In this document: positions 6,784 to 8,595 of the stretch, in pieces
Numbering within the stretch: the stretch's first letter is position 1
Layout: each line of letters opens with the position of its first letter
From: Reyranella sp.
GTDB lineage: Bacteria; Pseudomonadota; Alphaproteobacteria; Reyranellales; Reyranellaceae
Direction of reading: 5' to 3'
Length of the DNA stretch: 8,595 bases
Assembly (NCBI GenBank): GCA_030681635.1
Contig: JAUXRT010000219.1
Location: forward strand, 1-8,595
Translations under genes and position numbers: made by a program
The notes under the pieces: model-generated
Database searches by the model: none
Seen by the model: the letters and a program-made list of their open reading frames with translations, nothing else
What the model was told of the DNA's origin: nothing

Positions 6784-7869
6784 CTAGCGCCCAGTGCCGA
6801 CGATGCGGTTCCATTCCTTGGCGAAGGCAGGACGGTCCTTCTCGAAGGCGTTCCAGTCGGCGGGCGAGAGCAGCTTCATCTTGCTGAGCGGCACGGTATC
6901 GGCGCCGCCCGGCGGCGGCACATCCGAACGCGGCGAGTGGAGCAGCAGGGCCTCGGCCAGCGCCTTCTGGCCGACCGGCGAGAGGAACCAGTCCATGAAC
7001 AGCTCGGCGGCGAAGGGATGCGGCGCCTGGTCGACGATGCCGTAGGTCTCCGGCACGGCCGGCACGCCGGTCTCCGGGAACACGAAGGCAAGCGGCGCGC
7101 CCTTGGCCTTGAACTCGATATAGCCCGAGTACTGCGCGCCCATGATGATCTTGTCCTGGCCGTCGACGAGGCGGCCGTACTGCTGGACGTAGGAGTCGAA
7201 AGCGCGCGGCTTCTGGTCGCCGAACTTCTTGAAGTAGTCCATGCCCAGGATCGGCAGCAGCATGTACCACACGCCGTGCTGGAGGCCGGAGTTCGACACC
7301 TTGACGTTGATCGAGTCCTTCCACTTCGGGTCGAGCAGGTCTTCCCACTTCTTGGGCGCGTCAGCGGCCGGGACGTTATTGGGGTTGTAGGCGATGCCGG
7401 CCATGATGACCGAGCCCCAAGTCCAGAAGCCTTCCGGCTGGCTCTTGGCTTCCTTGGGGAAGAATGCCATCTCGGGCGAGACGTACTGGCGGAAGCCGCC
7501 CTTGCGCTGGAAGTCCAGGATCATGCCCATGTCGGAGATCTGGATGACGTCGACCAGGTATGACTTGGCCTGGCGTTCCGACAGCACCTTGGCGTAGAGC
7601 GCGCCCGCCTGCAGGCGGACGTAGCTGGTCTTGATCTCGGGGAACATCTTGTTGAAGGCGGCCAGCAGCTTGACCTGGCCCTGTTCGGGATCGGTCGAGT
7701 AGAGCGTGAAGGCGCCCTCGGCCTTGGCCTTGGCGATGTCGGCGCAGGTCTTGAAGCCTTCCATCTGCTGGGGCTTGTCGCAGACCTTGGCCTGGGCGTT
7801 GGCCGGCGACGCGACGGCCAAGCCGACCGCAGCGCACAACGTCATGCTCGCAATTGAAAAGAGCTTCAT
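6784..7869 (-). CDS. Periplasmic ABC substrate-binding protein (family 1, FbpA/PotD-like fold)
   Basis: A 361-residue secreted binding protein that delivers the ligand to the fused permease. A Sec signal peptide is clear: MKLFS, a hydrophobic core to about residue 20, then SPANAQA, with cleavage probably after Ala25 or Ala27 and no lipobox cysteine. The mature part has an ordinary family-1 pattern: LYSTDPEQGQVKLLAAFNKMFP near 57-77, VDVIQISDMG at 107-115, IAYNPNNVP at 159-167, WEDLLDPKWK at 175-184 and APHPFAAELFMDWFLSPVGQKAL at 282-304. Cys30 and Cys42 could form an N-terminal disulfide. The start at 7869 is set by GGAGGA 4 bases upstream and by the signal peptide; the reading frame extends further upstream without support. 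It is first in the importer operon. The ligand is unknown: tyrosines Tyr247, Tyr250 and Tyr276 fall near where iron-binding relatives hold metal, but the catabolic neighbours suggest an organic ligand. Confidence 0.92.
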   Translation of the reverse strand: MKLFSIASMTLCAAVGLAVASPANAQAKVCDKPQQMEGFKTCADIAKAKAEGAFTLYSTDPEQGQVKLLAAFNKMFPEIKTSYVRLQAGALYAKVLSERQAKSYLVDVIQISDMGMILDFQRKGGFRQYVSPEMAFFPKEAKSQPEGFWTWGSVIMAGIAYNPNNVPAADAPKKWEDLLDPKWKDSINVKVSNSGLQHGVWYMLLPILGMDYFKKFGDQKPRAFDSYVQQYGRLVDGQDKIIMGAQYSGYIEFKAKGAPLAFVFPETGVPAVPETYGIVDQAPHPFAAELFMDWFLSPVGQKALAEALLLHSPRSDVPPPGGADTVPLSKMKLLSPADWNAFEKDRPAFAKEWNRIVGTGR

Positions 7870-7873
7870 GATT

Positions 7874-7879
7874 TCCTCC
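7874..7879 (-). promoter_or_regulatory. Strong ribosome binding site of the binding-protein gene
   Basis: GGAGGA on the minus strand lies 4 bases before ATG at 7869. It is the best ribosome-binding site in the window, as expected for a binding protein made in excess over its membrane partners, and it fixes the start at the signal peptide. Confidence 0.75.
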
Positions 7880-7895
7880 GGAATATTCTTCTTGA

Positions 7896-7912
7896 GGCCG
7901 AGCCTAACGGCC
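7896..7912. repeat. Inverted repeat GGCCG-N7-CGGCC across the candidate -10 box
   Basis: Perfect 5-base arms at 7896-7900 and 7908-7912 enclose the candidate -10 hexamer (7901-7906). There is no T-run after it on the minus strand, so it is not a terminator. It could be a repressor operator; chance in high-GC DNA is the alternative. Confidence 0.35.
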
Positions 7913-7929
7913 GCCGACACCCCATTCAA
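7901..7929 (-). promoter_or_regulatory. Candidate sigma-70 promoter for the ABC importer operon
   Basis: On the minus strand TTGAAT (complement 7924-7929) is followed after exactly 17 bases by TAGGCT (complement 7901-7906). The -35 box keeps TTGA and the -10 box keeps the key first T, A and last T. Transcription would begin near 7894, leaving a leader of about 25 bases before ATG at 7869. The spacing is ideal but the -10 match is only 3 of 6, so this is a candidate and not a firm call. Confidence 0.4.
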
Positions 7930-7932
7930 TCA

Positions 7933-7957
7933 CGCATTAGATGGTGTGCGAAATGCG
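7933..7957. repeat. Inverted repeat CGCATT-N13-AATGCG just upstream of the candidate -35 box
   Basis: Perfect 6-base arms at 7933-7938 and 7952-7957 lie 3 bases upstream of the candidate -35 box, where an activator would bind. The arms are of mixed base composition, so they are less likely than the GC-only repeat nearby to arise by chance. They could also fold in the tail of the upstream transcript after the hydantoinase stop at 7979. Confidence 0.35.
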
Positions 7958-7978
7958 CAATCGTGCGGCGCCTCTCGC

Positions 7979-8595
7979 CTAGCGACGATAAACTGCCCCA
8001 TCCGACACGTATCCTGCCGTCACGTCGGCCGCGAGAGCCGTATCGGATCGCGTCGCCGGATCGCCATGCCCGCCGCCGCCGGGCGTGCCGAGGCAAACCG
8101 TATCTCCCTTGTTCAGCACATACTGCTTCTTCGGATCGGTCTTGGTGCCGTTGATGCGCAGTTCGCCTGGCGCGCCGTCGCCGCCGCCCTCGATACCGAA
8201 GGCCGGGAAGATCGTGCGCTCGGCTAGGAAGGAGACGGCGATCGGCGTCTCGCTCCGGCTCTCGATCAGGATCTCCTGGCCGAGACCGCCGCGATGCCGA
8301 CCCACGCCGCCCGAATCCGGGCGTAGCATCTTGTGATGGAAGCGCAATGGCGCGATGTGCTCGCTGATCTCGATCGAGGTCGAGGAGACGTTGGACGGCC
8401 ACGAGAGGCAGGTGACGCCGTCCCTCTGCGTATTGCCGCCCATGCCGCCGTTGTAGAAGAACATGTTGGCGTAGGGCCTGCCGCCACCCTTGCCATCATT
8501 GCGTACGCCGGACTGATTCATGCCCCACATCGGCGAGCCGCAGGCTGCCATCACCCGCTCGGGCACGATCTGGCCCAGGCAGCCGAACACCAGCA
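7979..8595 (-). CDS. hyuB: Hydantoinase B/oxoprolinase family protein (C-terminal part, N-terminus outside window)
   Basis: The last 204 residues and the TAG stop of a HyuB-family subunit; the frame is open to the window edge and the full family length is roughly 520-600 residues. With a HyuA partner these proteins form ATP-dependent N-methylhydantoinases, 5-oxoprolinases or related acetophenone/acetone carboxylase-type enzymes in the cytosol. Diagnostic segments are SPMWGMNQSGVRNDGKGGGRP, the Gly-rich NGGMGGNTQRDG, RPDSGGVGRHRGGLGQE, and the terminal PGGGGHGDPATR followed by DVTAGYVSDGAVYRR, which is how the family normally ends. The gene points the same way as the importer genes and stops 109 bases before them; a candidate promoter in the gap means the importer may be transcribed separately. 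A HyuA gene would be expected further right, outside the window. Which ring or amide it acts on cannot be decided here, and hyuB is a family-level symbol only. Confidence 0.9.
   Translation of the reverse strand, partial: LVFGCLGQIVPERVMAACGSPMWGMNQSGVRNDGKGGGRPYANMFFYNGGMGGNTQRDGVTCLSWPSNVSSTSIEISEHIAPLRFHHKMLRPDSGGVGRHRGGLGQEILIESRSETPIAVSFLAERTIFPAFGIEGGGDGAPGELRINGTKTDPKKQYVLNKGDTVCLGTPGGGGHGDPATRSDTALAADVTAGYVSDGAVYRR

Noticed and set aside
5596..7563. 655-codon open frame on the plus strand
   Set aside because: It lies antisense to the permease and binding-protein genes, and its translation is dominated by His, Arg, Gln, Asp and Gly with no domain, as expected for a shadow of biased GC-rich codons.
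7896..7912. GGCCG...CGGCC as a terminator for the hydantoinase gene
   Set aside because: The stem is only 5 base pairs and no run of T follows on the minus strand.
7870..7929. Upstream extension of the binding-protein reading frame by 20 codons
   Set aside because: It would put charged residues ahead of a standard signal peptide and bury the strong GGAGGA site inside the gene.
1..8595. CRISPR arrays, insertion sequences, tRNA or rRNA genes, toxin-antitoxin or phage-defence genes
   Set aside because: None were seen on either strand; coding genes fill almost the whole window and the longest gap between them is 109 bases.

Overview
The window is a gene-dense, high-GC piece of bacterial chromosome. 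Strong third-position G/C bias produces very long antisense shadow frames. Gene content (FbpB/PotA-type ABC importer, hydantoinase B family, TauD/TfdA dioxygenase, HpaB-type flavin hydroxylase) and codon style suggest a soil or water proteobacterium, most likely alphaproteobacterial. That placement is inference only: there is no rRNA or taxonomic marker here.

Layout, right to left, because most genes are on the minus strand. (1) 8595-7979: C-terminal end of a hydantoinase B/oxoprolinase family protein, cut by the window edge. (2) A 109-base gap holding a candidate promoter with two inverted repeats. (3) 7869-4013: a complete ABC importer: periplasmic binding protein, double-domain permease and ATPase, with the last two overlapping as GTGA. 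(4) 3952-2705: a short YegD-like Hsp70/actin-fold ATPase, same strand, about 60 bases after the ATPase gene. (5) 1872-2711 on the plus strand: a TauD/TfdA-type Fe(II)/2-oxoglutarate dioxygenase, convergent with the Hsp70-like gene and sharing 7 bases at the stops. (6) 1804-1: a glutathione S-transferase followed after 32 bases by an HpaB-type flavin-dependent aromatic hydroxylase that runs off the left edge. The transferase and dioxygenase genes diverge from a 67-base spacer.

Read together, this looks like an accessory catabolic locus: uptake of a small organic compound, amide or lactam ring opening (hydantoinase family), and oxidative attack by a 2-oxoglutarate dioxygenase and a flavin hydroxylase, with a GST for conjugation or isomerisation. 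The actual substrate cannot be read from the sequence. No mobile element, tRNA, rRNA, CRISPR array or clear rho-independent terminator was seen. The least expected members are the truncated Hsp70-like protein behind the importer and the inverted repeats placed over promoter and ribosome-binding sites.
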